This document shows, piece after piece, positions 1 through 6,388 of a DNA stretch of 9,767 bases. The notes under the pieces are model-generated. The model made no database searches. It had not been told where the DNA came from and saw only the letters and a list, made by a program, of their open reading frames with translations. Numbering within the stretch: position 1 is the stretch's first letter; every line of letters starts with the position of its first letter. The DNA comes from Clostridia bacterium (lineage in GTDB: Bacteria > Bacillota > Clostridia > Oscillospirales > CAG-272). The position numbers and the translations under genes are program-made. Where the stretch lies: positions 1 through 9,767 of the forward strand of contig JAFNZX010000254.1 in NCBI GenBank assembly GCA_017382615.1. The letters run 5' to 3'.

Positions 1-64
1 AACCAATACGCACGGTTGATTGACAGAAAATAAGAGACCGTTTCCGTTTTATCTGCCGCACGAA

Positions 65-90
65 CGTAGCGGGAGGGTCTCCCCTCCCAC
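65..90. repeat. Short palindromic repeat (CGTAG-type hairpin) downstream of the rhamnosidase gene
   Basis: GGGAGGG (71-77) and CCCTCCC (82-88) form a perfect 7-bp stem around a 4-base loop, preceded by CGTAG at 65-69. It lies 14 bases beyond the stop codon of the minus-strand rhamnosidase gene, so it could help end that transcript, but neither side has a T-run and it is not a classical intrinsic terminator. The CGTAG lead followed by a G-rich stem resembles the short repeats at 5694-5721, 9538-9563 and 9613-9640, so I take it as a diverged member of that family. The rest of bases 1-102 shows nothing recognisable. Confidence 0.45.
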
Positions 91-102
91 TGCGATTGTG
101 CA

Positions 103-2067
103 TCAAAATTCGATTTTCAATTCCCTTTCTGCAGGGATCTCGTACTGCTTTCCGCCAAGGATCAGCGTGCCGCCCGATCGGGTGGCGGTAACGGTGCAGG
201 AATGCGCATCCATCTTAACGTGCACGCTGTGCCCCTCGGGCAGCGGCACGGTGCCGTCCACGTGACGGTAAAGTCCGCGATCGGGCTGCACAGCAAAGGT
301 CTTGTAGCCGATATCGGTGGGATAGACGCCCAGGCAATATCTGCCCAAGAGGTAGATCGGTCCGCCGCCCCATGCGTGGCAAAGCGAGCAGCCGTACTTC
401 ATGCCGTACATGCCGTAATGCTCAATTCCCTTTTGCTCGGGCAAATACTGCTCCCAGATCGAGGTCGCACCAAGGGCAACCATGCCGCCCCAATAGGACT
501 CGATCTTTTTCTGCGCAGTTTTCAGCCTACCCATCATACACAAGGCATTGAGCTCGAAGAACTCAAAATACGGTGTGGTGATAGCTTTCACCGCATCGTT
601 TTCCAGCACGCAGCGCACGATTTTCTGTGCGCGGCGGTGCGATACAAAGCCGTACATAATGGCAAAAATGTTGGCATGACGCGTGACGTTCTCCCTGCCC
701 GTGGTATGGCAATCGATCAATGCGCCGCGCTCCTCTCTCCAGTAATCCTGCATCACGCGCTTTTGCAGCGCGTCAGCCGCCTTTTTGTATGCAGTGCCGT
801 CCTTGCCGACCAGCGCGCACAGCTCCGCCATGCACTTGTGGCATTGCCAAAGCAGAATCTGCTCAGCACAAAGCGGCCCGCCCTTATCCATATCCGACCA
901 GTCGATAAAGATCCAGTCGCCGTCGCGGTGGCAAACGTAGCCTTGCTCGTCAAGTCTGCCCACGATAAACTCGTAAAGCGCGTGCAGGCGGTCAAAGTAC
1001 AGACTGATAAACTGCGCATCCCCCGTAGCAAAATAGTATTCATACGCGCCGATGATGAGATACATGGAATAATCGTTGATCGAATTGATATGCTGCTCAT
1101 AGGGGGGCTTACCCAAGAGCGCAATGATGGTGCGCTTGGTGATCTCGGGATCAAAATAGAGATAGCGGTTTGCCATGTAGGATTGGTACGCATCTCCCGA
1201 CCAGCACCAGCGGTCGCGCTTGATGCCGTCCAGGAAAAATTCGCGCGAATTGAGGTGCAAGGTGTACGCGCAGATCTCCCAGATCTTGTTGACGTTCTTT
1301 TTGTTGCATGAAAAGGTTGCCACGTCGTCGATCGGCAAATATTCGTAATCCGCCCACACGCGCGCTTTGTCCGCGCCCTGCACACAAACGTAGCGGAATG
1401 CTCGACCGGGGCGCACGTAATCGCTCTGTCCCTGCAAGGTTTCGCGAATGAGTGCCTCGGCATGATCCAACGCCTCCTCGCGCGATTCCCCGTAGGTCAC
1501 GCGGATTTCGCTTTGTGCATCTGCGCCCTCAATATGCAAAAGCGCGTAGGTTTCGCGCCCGAAATCGTAAAGCACCCCCTGCTCGGTCTTGACCGTTTTG
1601 ACGGGGTCAAGCCGCTGATACGCAAAGCAAAACTCCTCGGGGTTATCCGCAGGATCGGTATAAGCAGGCGTGCAAGATGCGGGCACGCGCTTGGTTACGA
1701 TCATGTGATCAGCAATCCAGGAGTCGTCGGTCTGCAGATACTTGCTGTCCACGTACAAGCTCGGTAGCCCCTCGGTGGCAAGCAGCACCGCCATGAGGTT
1801 GTGATCTCCCGCAGGGATCGACACGTCCTCGTTGACCGGTAAGCGTCTATCATCTACGATGACGTACCCCTTGGCGCGCGTGACAAAGCGCACGGTGTCC
1901 GCCTCGTCTGCATGATAACTCTTGAAAAAGCGCACGTTGGGGTAAGGCGTGGCAAGTGCCCAAAAGGTGGGATACTCGCAGCCGAACTCCTCGCGGCGGC
2001 TGTGCAGCTTGATGCTGTGATACAGCTCGTAATCTCCGGGATACCAGATCCATTTTGCTTGGTTCAT
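103..2067 (-). CDS. Alpha-L-rhamnosidase-like glycoside hydrolase, GH78 family (short form)
   Basis: Predicted cytoplasmic enzyme of 654 residues releasing terminal alpha-L-rhamnose from glycosides. The start at 2067 is chosen over an in-frame ATG at 2085 because GGAGG (2079-2075) lies 7 bases before it. Residues 4-13 (AKWIWYPGDY) are a typical opening for short GH78 proteins. The catalytic-loop region is DGIKRDRWCWSGDAY at about 280-294. GDW/DW motifs lie near 383-390, TSIWEQY near 535-541 (E539 at the position of the family's second carboxylate) and HAWGGGP near 564-570 before the C-terminal beta domain. There is no signal peptide. At 654 residues it is shorter than the roughly 900 or more of many GH78 enzymes and seems to lack extra N-terminal binding modules. 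Oddity: the usual RDER of the catalytic loop reads RDRW, so the conserved Glu is missing while the adjacent Asp stays. It is divergent from the two putative glycosidases starting at 2789. Family is fairly certain; rhamnose specificity is inferred. Confidence 0.85.
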   Translation of the reverse strand: MNQAKWIWYPGDYELYHSIKLHSRREEFGCEYPTFWALATPYPNVRFFKSYHADEADTVRFVTRAKGYVIVDDRRLPVNEDVSIPAGDHNLMAVLLATEGLPSLYVDSKYLQTDDSWIADHMIVTKRVPASCTPAYTDPADNPEEFCFAYQRLDPVKTVKTEQGVLYDFGRETYALLHIEGADAQSEIRVTYGESREEALDHAEALIRETLQGQSDYVRPGRAFRYVCVQGADKARVWADYEYLPIDDVATFSCNKKNVNKIWEICAYTLHLNSREFFLDGIKRDRWCWSGDAYQSYMANRYLYFDPEITKRTIIALLGKPPYEQHINSINDYSMYLIIGAYEYYFATGDAQFISLYFDRLHALYEFIVGRLDEQGYVCHRDGDWIFIDWSDMDKGGPLCAEQILLWQCHKCMAELCALVGKDGTAYKKAADALQKRVMQDYWREERGALIDCHTTGRENVTRHANIFAIMYGFVSHRRAQKIVRCVLENDAVKAITTPYFEFFELNALCMMGRLKTAQKKIESYWGGMVALGATSIWEQYLPEQKGIEHYGMYGMKYGCSLCHAWGGGPIYLLGRYCLGVYPTDIGYKTFAVQPDRGLYRHVDGTVPLPEGHSVHVKMDAHSCTVTATRSGGTLILGGKQYEIPAERELKIEF

Positions 2068-2094
2068 AACGTGACCTCCGCGCATTTTTTCTTT

Positions 2095-2123
2095 ATTTTA
2101 CCATATAAAACGGAAGAAGTCAA
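2095..2123 (-). promoter_or_regulatory. Sigma-A-type promoter of the rhamnosidase gene
   Basis: On the minus strand TTGACT (2123-2118), a 17-base spacer and TAAAAT (2100-2095) form a near-consensus housekeeping promoter. The start codon is 28 bases downstream of the -10 box, leaving a short leader with a good Shine-Dalgarno. The -35 box overlaps an inverted repeat (2121-2136), which suggests repression or activation at this site. Confidence 0.8.
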
Positions 2124-2136
2124 TCGGGTACGATTG
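2121..2136. promoter_or_regulatory. Candidate operator overlapping the rhamnosidase -35 box
   Basis: CAATCG (2121-2126) and CGATTG (2131-2136) form a perfect 6+6 inverted repeat with a 4-base centre, overlapping the -35 element of the minus-strand promoter by three bases. The size and position suit a dimeric sugar-responsive repressor or activator. No regulator gene is in the window, and I see no second copy at the other promoter (2725-2753). The binding role is inference. Confidence 0.4.
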
Positions 2137-2396
2137 GAAAAGCATGAATTTGGCAAACCATCTGTACTCAAATGCCCTATAGCAAAATATCTTGGGCACG
2201 TCATGGCACAAATATTGCCTCAATGCCCATGAGACTGTCCCCCTGTATGTCATCCTGAGCGGAGCAGTCCCGCCTGTCACTCCCTGTGAAGCGAAGGTGC
2301 TTGGCGGGACTGCGCAGTCGAAGTTTTGCAGAGCGCAACTCGCAGCGAGCTGCGAAGTGGAGCGGCGCAAAACCGCAAGCGCGAATAGCGCGCAGC

Positions 2397-2528
2397 GGGA
2401 TCTGCGATGGGGGTTCTCAACGTCTGCTCAGCCTTGGTTGCATCTTCTATTGCGGACAGTCGAGGACGCCTGTCCCTACGATATATTCTTTGCGCAAGCA
2501 GGCGTGTCATAGACCGCTTAGAGATCCC
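2397..2528 (-). other. Core of repeat copy A with a conserved minus-strand reading frame
   Basis: This 132-base core aligns with 9235-9360 over 51 bases at the left (42 identical) and 38 at the right (32 identical); the middle differs. On the minus strand one frame is open through it, reading GISKRSMTRLLAQ at its start and TKAEQTLRTPIADP at its end. The other copy reads GISKRFMTRLLTQ and TKAEQTLRKIIADP. The unrelated middles are 14 and 12 codons, so both keep frame. There is no Shine-Dalgarno before the ATG at 2510, so I do not call a gene. It may be a relic of a coding sequence or a structural core that happens to stay open. Confidence 0.5.
2452..2480 (-). repeat. CGTAGGG-type palindromic repeat nested inside repeat copy A
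   Basis: Read on the minus strand it begins CGTAGGGACAG and forms a stem of GGACAG (2454-2459) with CTGTCC (2470-2475), extended by CG/CG at 2461-2462/2467-2468 past one mismatch. The CGTAGGG start followed by a GC-rich hairpin matches the repeats at 5694-5721, 9538-9563 and 9613-9640. It fills the non-conserved middle of the copy A core and is absent from the middle of copy B, which suggests insertion of one repeat family into another. Confidence 0.5.
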
Positions 2529-2724
2529 TTCCTCGTCTGTGCTTTGCACAAACTCGTCAGGTTTTGGATCGGCTCGCGGCAAAATGCCGCTCCCTCTCCA
2601 AAACTTCGACTACGCAAAAAATCCCAATCAAGATTTTTCGCATCGCTCCGAGGCGACAGATCGGGATTTTTTGCTCCGCTCAGGATGACACTCAGGAGAC
2701 ACTCGCACAGATTCGTTATTTTTA

Positions 2725-2753
2725 TTGACAAATCCCCCTCCGTATGGTATCAT
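2725..2753 (+). promoter_or_regulatory. Sigma-A-type promoter of the tandem glycosidase operon
   Basis: TTGACA (2725-2730), a 17-base spacer and TATCAT (2748-2753) make a nearly ideal vegetative promoter 35 bases upstream of the ATG at 2789. Transcription would start near 2760 and give a leader of roughly 30 bases containing the AAAGGAGG ribosome binding site (2773-2780). It begins just beyond repeat copy A. Confidence 0.85.
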
Positions 2754-2788
2754 AAAACCAAAGAAAACCGTAAAAGGAGGATAGTATC

Positions 2789-4225
2789 ATGTCCGATTTT
2801 CCGAACATCATCGACGTCCCCGGAGGTCAAGAGGTACAGACCCTGTGCTTTATGACAGACAAAAAATTCGTGCGCAAGAACTACGTGGATCTGCGCCTGC
2901 TCGTGGATGACAAAACGCCCCTGCGCAATCCCCACAAGGGCTGGTTCTGGCACTACATTGACAATGGATATGCACGCGGTGCTTACCGCGAGGGGCACGA
3001 CGAGGACGACGACCTTGCCGACTTCCCCGGGCTCAACCACCTCTATCTGCGCTTTGACTGGGGCGACGTGGAAAAGAGCGAAGGCGTGTACGACTTTTCT
3101 TATCTCGACTCCATCATGGAAAAGTGGGGCGCACGCGGCTACCGCTTCTCCTTGCGCGTTTGCACCTACGAGGGACACGCAACGCTCAATCACGCCACGC
3201 CCGCCTACGTGTACGAAAAGGGCGCGCGCTGCTATCTTTTGGAGGACGGCAAGATCCAGCCCGATTTTGGCGATCCCATCTTCATGGAATGTCTTGAAAA
3301 ATTCATGCAGGTCTTCGGTGCAAAATACAACGGCGACCCCAGAATCGAATGCATCGACATTGGTACGCTGGGCACGTGGGGCGAGGGACACACGGTTGAA
3401 GGCGACGGACGCATCTATCCCTTGGACGTGGTCAAGGCGCACTTTGATCTGCACGCGCGCTACTTCCCCGACACATACGTGCTGTGCAACGACGACCACA
3501 TCGCGTCGCGCTGGTGCCGTGGGCAAGCCGAGGTGCAGGAAATGCTGGACTACGCCCGCGCACGCGGATTTGGCGTGCAGGACGACTCCATTTGCTGCGA
3601 CTACTACTATCAAATGAACGATTACGACACCATGCGCGCGCCCTGGGCGTTTGAACGCCTTGCCGGCAACGCGCCCAACGCCATTGAAATGGCGCACTAC
3701 ACCTACATCAAGCCGCAGTATGAGTCTTATTTTCGCGATGGTTTAACCGCTATGGAAGCCTTTAAGAATGCGCACGCCACCTTTGCAGGCTTCCACGGCT
3801 ATCCGCGCAAGTGGCTGGAAAACGAATACTACCTGACCGAATACTGCGCAAACCGCCTTGGTTACTGGTACTTTATCACGGGGGCATGCATTCCCGAGCT
3901 GACGAATACCGCCTACAATCGCATTGAGCTGGACGTGGAAAACCGCGGCTGGGCGCGCGCTTATTTTAAGTACGACCTGCGCCTTTGCCTGCGCGGTGAG
4001 CACGGCAGCTATGAGATCGACCTGGCAGCCGACAACCGCACCTGGCAGCCCGATACCCCCCTCACGCTTTCCTTGCGCGTGGACGCGCGCGGCGTGCCCG
4101 AGGGCGATTACGACGTTTGCGTAGGACTTTTTGAAAAGGGTAATCCCATCAAGCTTGGCATCAAGCAGGAATATCTGAAGGACGGCTACTACACCCTTGC
4201 GCGCACGCACGTGCGCGGCGTTTGA
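2789..4225 (+). CDS. Putative cytoplasmic glycoside hydrolase, clan GH-A-like barrel with DUF4832-like C-terminal domain (paralogue 1)
   Basis: A 478-residue protein without signal peptide or membrane segments; start ATG 8 bases after AAAGGAGG. The N-terminal two thirds looks like a TIM-barrel glycosidase: NPHKGWFWHYIDNG (47-60), LNHLYLRFDWGD (82-93), EGVYDFSYLD (98-107), then IGTLGTWGEGH (191-201). E199 after the beta-strand is a plausible acid/base, and E300 in AIEMAHY about 100 residues later is a plausible nucleophile, spacing typical of clan GH-A. Residues about 380-478 resemble the beta-sandwich DUF4832: NRGWARAY, DNRTW, then VPEGDYDVCVGLFE. Substrate is unknown. It heads a two-gene operon with a closely similar paralogue, opposite a rhamnosidase-like gene, so a role in breaking down a plant or host glycoside is likely. 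Fold and family are inferred from motifs remembered, not from a search. Confidence 0.7.
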   Translation: MSDFPNIIDVPGGQEVQTLCFMTDKKFVRKNYVDLRLLVDDKTPLRNPHKGWFWHYIDNGYARGAYREGHDEDDDLADFPGLNHLYLRFDWGDVEKSEGVYDFSYLDSIMEKWGARGYRFSLRVCTYEGHATLNHATPAYVYEKGARCYLLEDGKIQPDFGDPIFMECLEKFMQVFGAKYNGDPRIECIDIGTLGTWGEGHTVEGDGRIYPLDVVKAHFDLHARYFPDTYVLCNDDHIASRWCRGQAEVQEMLDYARARGFGVQDDSICCDYYYQMNDYDTMRAPWAFERLAGNAPNAIEMAHYTYIKPQYESYFRDGLTAMEAFKNAHATFAGFHGYPRKWLENEYYLTEYCANRLGYWYFITGACIPELTNTAYNRIELDVENRGWARAYFKYDLRLCLRGEHGSYEIDLAADNRTWQPDTPLTLSLRVDARGVPEGDYDVCVGLFEKGNPIKLGIKQEYLKDGYYTLARTHVRGV

Positions 4226-4239
4226 AAGGAGGCATTGCT

Positions 4240-5688
4240 ATGACAGATAAGCTTTACCCCAATCTTTGCCCCGCACCCGCAGAGGACGGTCCGCAGACCA
4301 TGTGCGGCATGCTGGATAATCCCCTTTCGCGCCCCGATTTCATTGATCTACGTGGCATGGTGGACGACAAAACGGTGCTCAAGAACCCCCACAAGGGCTG
4401 GTTTTGGCACTACATTGACAACGGCTACGGTCGCGATAACTACCGCCATCCGCAGCACGCAGACCCGGCGGACGATCTTTCCGACTTTCCCGGACTCAAC
4501 CACCTCTATCTGCGCTTTGACTGGGGTGACATTGAAAAAGAGGAGGGCGTGTACGACTTCTCTTACCTGGACGAGATCATGAACCTTTGGGGTCCTCGCG
4601 GCTACACCTTCTCCCTGCGCATCTGCTCCTACGAGGGTGAGGCGCGCATGAATTACGCTACGCCTGCCTACGTGTACGAAAAGGGCGCGCGCGGCTACCG
4701 TATGCCCTCCGGTACAATCCAGCCCGAATACGGCGATCCCATCTTCCTTTCCTGCCTTGAAAAATTTCTCGCAGTCATGGGGGAAAAATTCAACGGCGAC
4801 CCGAGAATTGAGTGCATTGACGTGGGCACTATGGGCACGTGGGGCGAGGGGCACACGGCTGCAGACGCCACGGGTGTGATCATCCCGCCCGAGGTGGTTA
4901 AAAAGCACTTTGATCTGCACGCAAAATACTTCCCCGACACGCCCGTGCTGTGCAACGACGACCACGTCTGCTGCCGCATTGCGCACGGGCAGGACGAGGT
5001 GCAAGAGGTACTGGACTACGCAAGTGAGCGTTGCTTTGGCATTCAGGACGACTCGGTTTGCTGCAACTACTACACGCAGGTCAACGATTACGACACGCTG
5101 CGCGCGCCTTGGGCATTTGACCGTCTTGCGCCCGACGCACCTGCCTGCATTGAAATGGAGCACTACGGCTACGTGCACGCACACAACGACCACTTCCGCG
5201 ACGGGTTGACCGCCTTAGAGGCATTTAAGCGCACGCACGCCACCTTTGCGGGCTTCCACGGTTATCCCCGCACTTGGCTGAAAAATGAATACTACCTGAC
5301 CGAATACTGCGCAAACAGACTTGGATACTGGTATTTCGTCACGGGCGCAACCGTGCCTGCCTTGCACCGCTCGGCGCACAATATTGTCACGCTGGACGTG
5401 CAAAATCGCGGTTGGGCACGTGCATATCGCAAATACGATCTCAAGATAAGACTGCGTGGCGCGGACGGCAGCGAATACGTGCTTGACACCGATACCGACA
5501 ACCGCACCTGGCTTTCGGGACAGAAGCAAACGCTCACCCTGCGCCCCGACCTGCGAAACGTTCCCGCAGGCAAGTACGAACTGGCAATCGGCATGTTCGA
5601 GGGAGATAAGACCGTCAAGCTGGCTCTGAAGCAAGAGATTTACGACGGAAAGTTCTATACCATAGCAAAGGATATTACCGTATTTTAA
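4240..5688 (+). CDS. Putative cytoplasmic glycoside hydrolase, clan GH-A-like barrel with DUF4832-like C-terminal domain (paralogue 2)
   Basis: A 482-residue paralogue of the upstream gene. The ATG at 4240 is preferred to the in-frame TTG at 4222 because AAAGGAGG (4225-4232) sits 7 bases before it; the gap to the previous stop is 14 bases, so the two are co-transcribed. The same landmarks occur in the same order: NPHKGWFWHYIDNGYG (49-64), LNHLYLRFDWGD (88-99), VGTMGTWGEGH (195-205) with E203 as candidate acid/base, and CIEMEHYGY (303-311) with E305 as candidate nucleophile. The DUF4832-like C-terminal region follows (NRGWARAY, DNRTW, VPAGKYELAIGMFE). Differences cluster at the N-terminus (extra residues 1-30), in the loop after the WGEGH motif and in the C-terminal domain, as expected for a pair tuned to related substrates. 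No signal peptide. Activity is unproven. Confidence 0.7.
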   Translation: MTDKLYPNLCPAPAEDGPQTMCGMLDNPLSRPDFIDLRGMVDDKTVLKNPHKGWFWHYIDNGYGRDNYRHPQHADPADDLSDFPGLNHLYLRFDWGDIEKEEGVYDFSYLDEIMNLWGPRGYTFSLRICSYEGEARMNYATPAYVYEKGARGYRMPSGTIQPEYGDPIFLSCLEKFLAVMGEKFNGDPRIECIDVGTMGTWGEGHTAADATGVIIPPEVVKKHFDLHAKYFPDTPVLCNDDHVCCRIAHGQDEVQEVLDYASERCFGIQDDSVCCNYYTQVNDYDTLRAPWAFDRLAPDAPACIEMEHYGYVHAHNDHFRDGLTALEAFKRTHATFAGFHGYPRTWLKNEYYLTEYCANRLGYWYFVTGATVPALHRSAHNIVTLDVQNRGWARAYRKYDLKIRLRGADGSEYVLDTDTDNRTWLSGQKQTLTLRPDLRNVPAGKYELAIGMFEGDKTVKLALKQEIYDGKFYTIAKDITVF

Positions 5689-5693
5689 TTTCC

Positions 5694-5721
5694 GTAGGGG
5701 CGGATTTTGTATCCGCCCCTG
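5694..5721 (+). repeat. CGTAGGGG-type palindromic repeat
   Basis: AGGGGCGGAT (5696-5705) and ATCCGCCCCT (5711-5720) form a perfect 10-bp stem with a 5-base loop, 5 bases after the stop codon of paralogue 2. The position suits transcript ending or 3' protection, though only the weak stretch GAAAAATTTT follows, not a T-run. Its lead and stem match the repeat at 9613-9640 in opposite orientation. Confidence 0.7.
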
Positions 5722-5759
5722 AAAAATTTTCCCAATCCTTACACTTTTCCAAAAATTTG

Positions 5760-5788
5760 TTGACTGATATAGGTGAAGGGCCCTTCAC
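5760..5788 (+). promoter_or_regulatory. Palindromic regulatory region upstream of the sigma factor gene
   Basis: GTGAAGGGCCCTTCAC (5773-5788) is a perfect 16-base palindrome 28 bases before the sigma-factor start codon. A -35-like TTGACT (5760-5765) lies just upstream, but there is no -10 at the expected distance: bases 5783-5788 read CTTCAC. The site could be an operator, an RNA hairpin in the leader, or part of a promoter read by an alternative sigma factor. I cannot decide between these. Confidence 0.45.
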
Positions 5789-5815
5789 ACAAAAAACTTG
5801 AAAAGGAGGTGTGTT

Positions 5816-6388
5816 ATGAAGCAAACGGCAAACGACCAAGCGATCATTGACCTGTACTGGCAGCGCGATGAACGCGCGATCAAGGAAACCGACCGTGCCT
5901 ACCGCGCACGTCTGCTCTCCTTGGCAAAAAATCTCTTGCACGACGCGCAGGATGCCGAGGAAGTCTTAAACGATACCTACGTGCGCGTTTGGAACTCCAT
6001 CCCCCCCGCACGCCCCGATAGCCTGAAAGCCTACGTGCTCTCGATCATGCGCAAGACCGCCATCAACCGCTTTAAGGCAAGCAGACGGCAAAAGCGCGTG
6101 CCTGCAGAGATGATCTCGTCCCTTTCCGACCTTGGCGATATGCTCTCGGACGGTGACAGCTTTCATTCCGAGCAAGAAGCGCGTGCGCTTGGCGACATTC
6201 TGACGCAGTTTACAAACACGCTCTCTGACCGCCGTGCCTTCATCTTTATGAGCAGATACTACCTCTGCCGCCCCATTGACGACATTGCAACGCGCCTGGG
6301 GTGCAGTAAGTCCACGGTCAACAAAGAAATCGCCGCCATCAAGCAGGATCTGCGGCAGCTTTTGGAAAGCGAGGGTTACAAAGTATGA
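5816..6388 (+). CDS. RNA polymerase sigma factor, sigma-70 family, ECF type
   Basis: A 190-residue sigma factor directing RNA polymerase to a dedicated promoter set. The ATG at 5816 is chosen over an upstream in-frame TTG (5798) because AGGAGG (5804-5809) precedes it by 6 bases. Region 2 spans about 28-90, with ARLLSLAKNLLHDAQDAEEV and VRVWNSIPP leading to the region 2.4-like helix TAINRFKASRRQKR. Region 4 spans about 135-185, with the helix-turn-helix IDDIATRLGCSKSTVNKEIA. Regions 1 and 3 are absent, as in ECF factors. The stop overlaps the next start as ATGA, so the downstream membrane protein is translationally coupled and is the natural candidate to restrain or signal to it. The inducing signal and regulon are unknown; the palindrome at 5773-5788 may be involved in control. 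Confidence 0.9.
   Translation: MKQTANDQAIIDLYWQRDERAIKETDRAYRARLLSLAKNLLHDAQDAEEVLNDTYVRVWNSIPPARPDSLKAYVLSIMRKTAINRFKASRRQKRVPAEMISSLSDLGDMLSDGDSFHSEQEARALGDILTQFTNTLSDRRAFIFMSRYYLCRPIDDIATRLGCSKSTVNKEIAAIKQDLRQLLESEGYKV

Larger units (their letters stand above)
2068..2247. other. Intergenic space between the rhamnosidase gene and repeat copy A
   Basis: Beyond the promoter and candidate operator, about 110 bases hold no convincing gene. There are weak inverted repeats (TCATGGCA at 2201-2208 against TGCCCATGA at 2224-2232, with a one-base bulge; TGCCC at 2173-2177 against GGGCA at 2194-2198). They could form small hairpins, but I cannot assign a role. Confidence 0.5.
2248..2690. repeat. Composite inverted-repeat element, copy A (443 bp)
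   Basis: A MITE-like nested palindrome. The outer 19 bases TGTCATCCTGAGCGGAGCA (2248-2266) are perfectly inverted at 2672-2690. Inside, each arm carries a different hairpin: an 11-bp stem at 2264-2274/2303-2313 on the left and a 12-bp stem at 2614-2625/2663-2674 on the right. A second inverted pair follows (2311-2333 against 2594-2616, 21 of 23 matching, containing AGTCGAAGTTTTG), with small hairpins such as TCGCAG/CTGCGA at 2340-2355. The core (2397-2528) is bounded by GGGATCT and AGATCCC. The same plan recurs at 9099-9483. No transposase and no clear target-site duplication are visible. It sits between two divergent genes and ends about 35 bases before the -35 of the right-hand promoter. 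Confidence 0.8.

Noticed and set aside
71..88. Intrinsic terminator of the rhamnosidase gene
   Set aside because: The stem is good but no T-run follows on the minus strand, so I list it only as a repeat hairpin.
202..1311. Long plus-strand open frame of 369 codons
   Set aside because: It is a shadow of the minus-strand GH78 gene, has no recognisable domain, and the opposite strand carries clear family motifs with a good ribosome binding site and promoter.
2248..2690. CRISPR array
   Set aside because: There are several palindromic units, but no regular repeat-spacer spacing and no cas genes; the structure is a mirrored composite, not an array.
2248..2690. Complete insertion sequence
   Set aside because: Terminal inverted repeats are present, but there is no transposase-like reading frame inside either copy.
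2286..2855. Plus-strand open frame of 189 codons across the intergenic space
   Set aside because: It runs through GC-rich repeat copy A and into the start of the real gene at 2789; composition and lack of a ribosome binding site point to a chance open frame.
2750..3697. Minus-strand frames of 281-315 codons opposite the two glycosidase genes (also 4348-5193)
   Set aside because: They occupy the same relative position in both paralogues and mirror conserved codons of the real genes; they lack their own signals.
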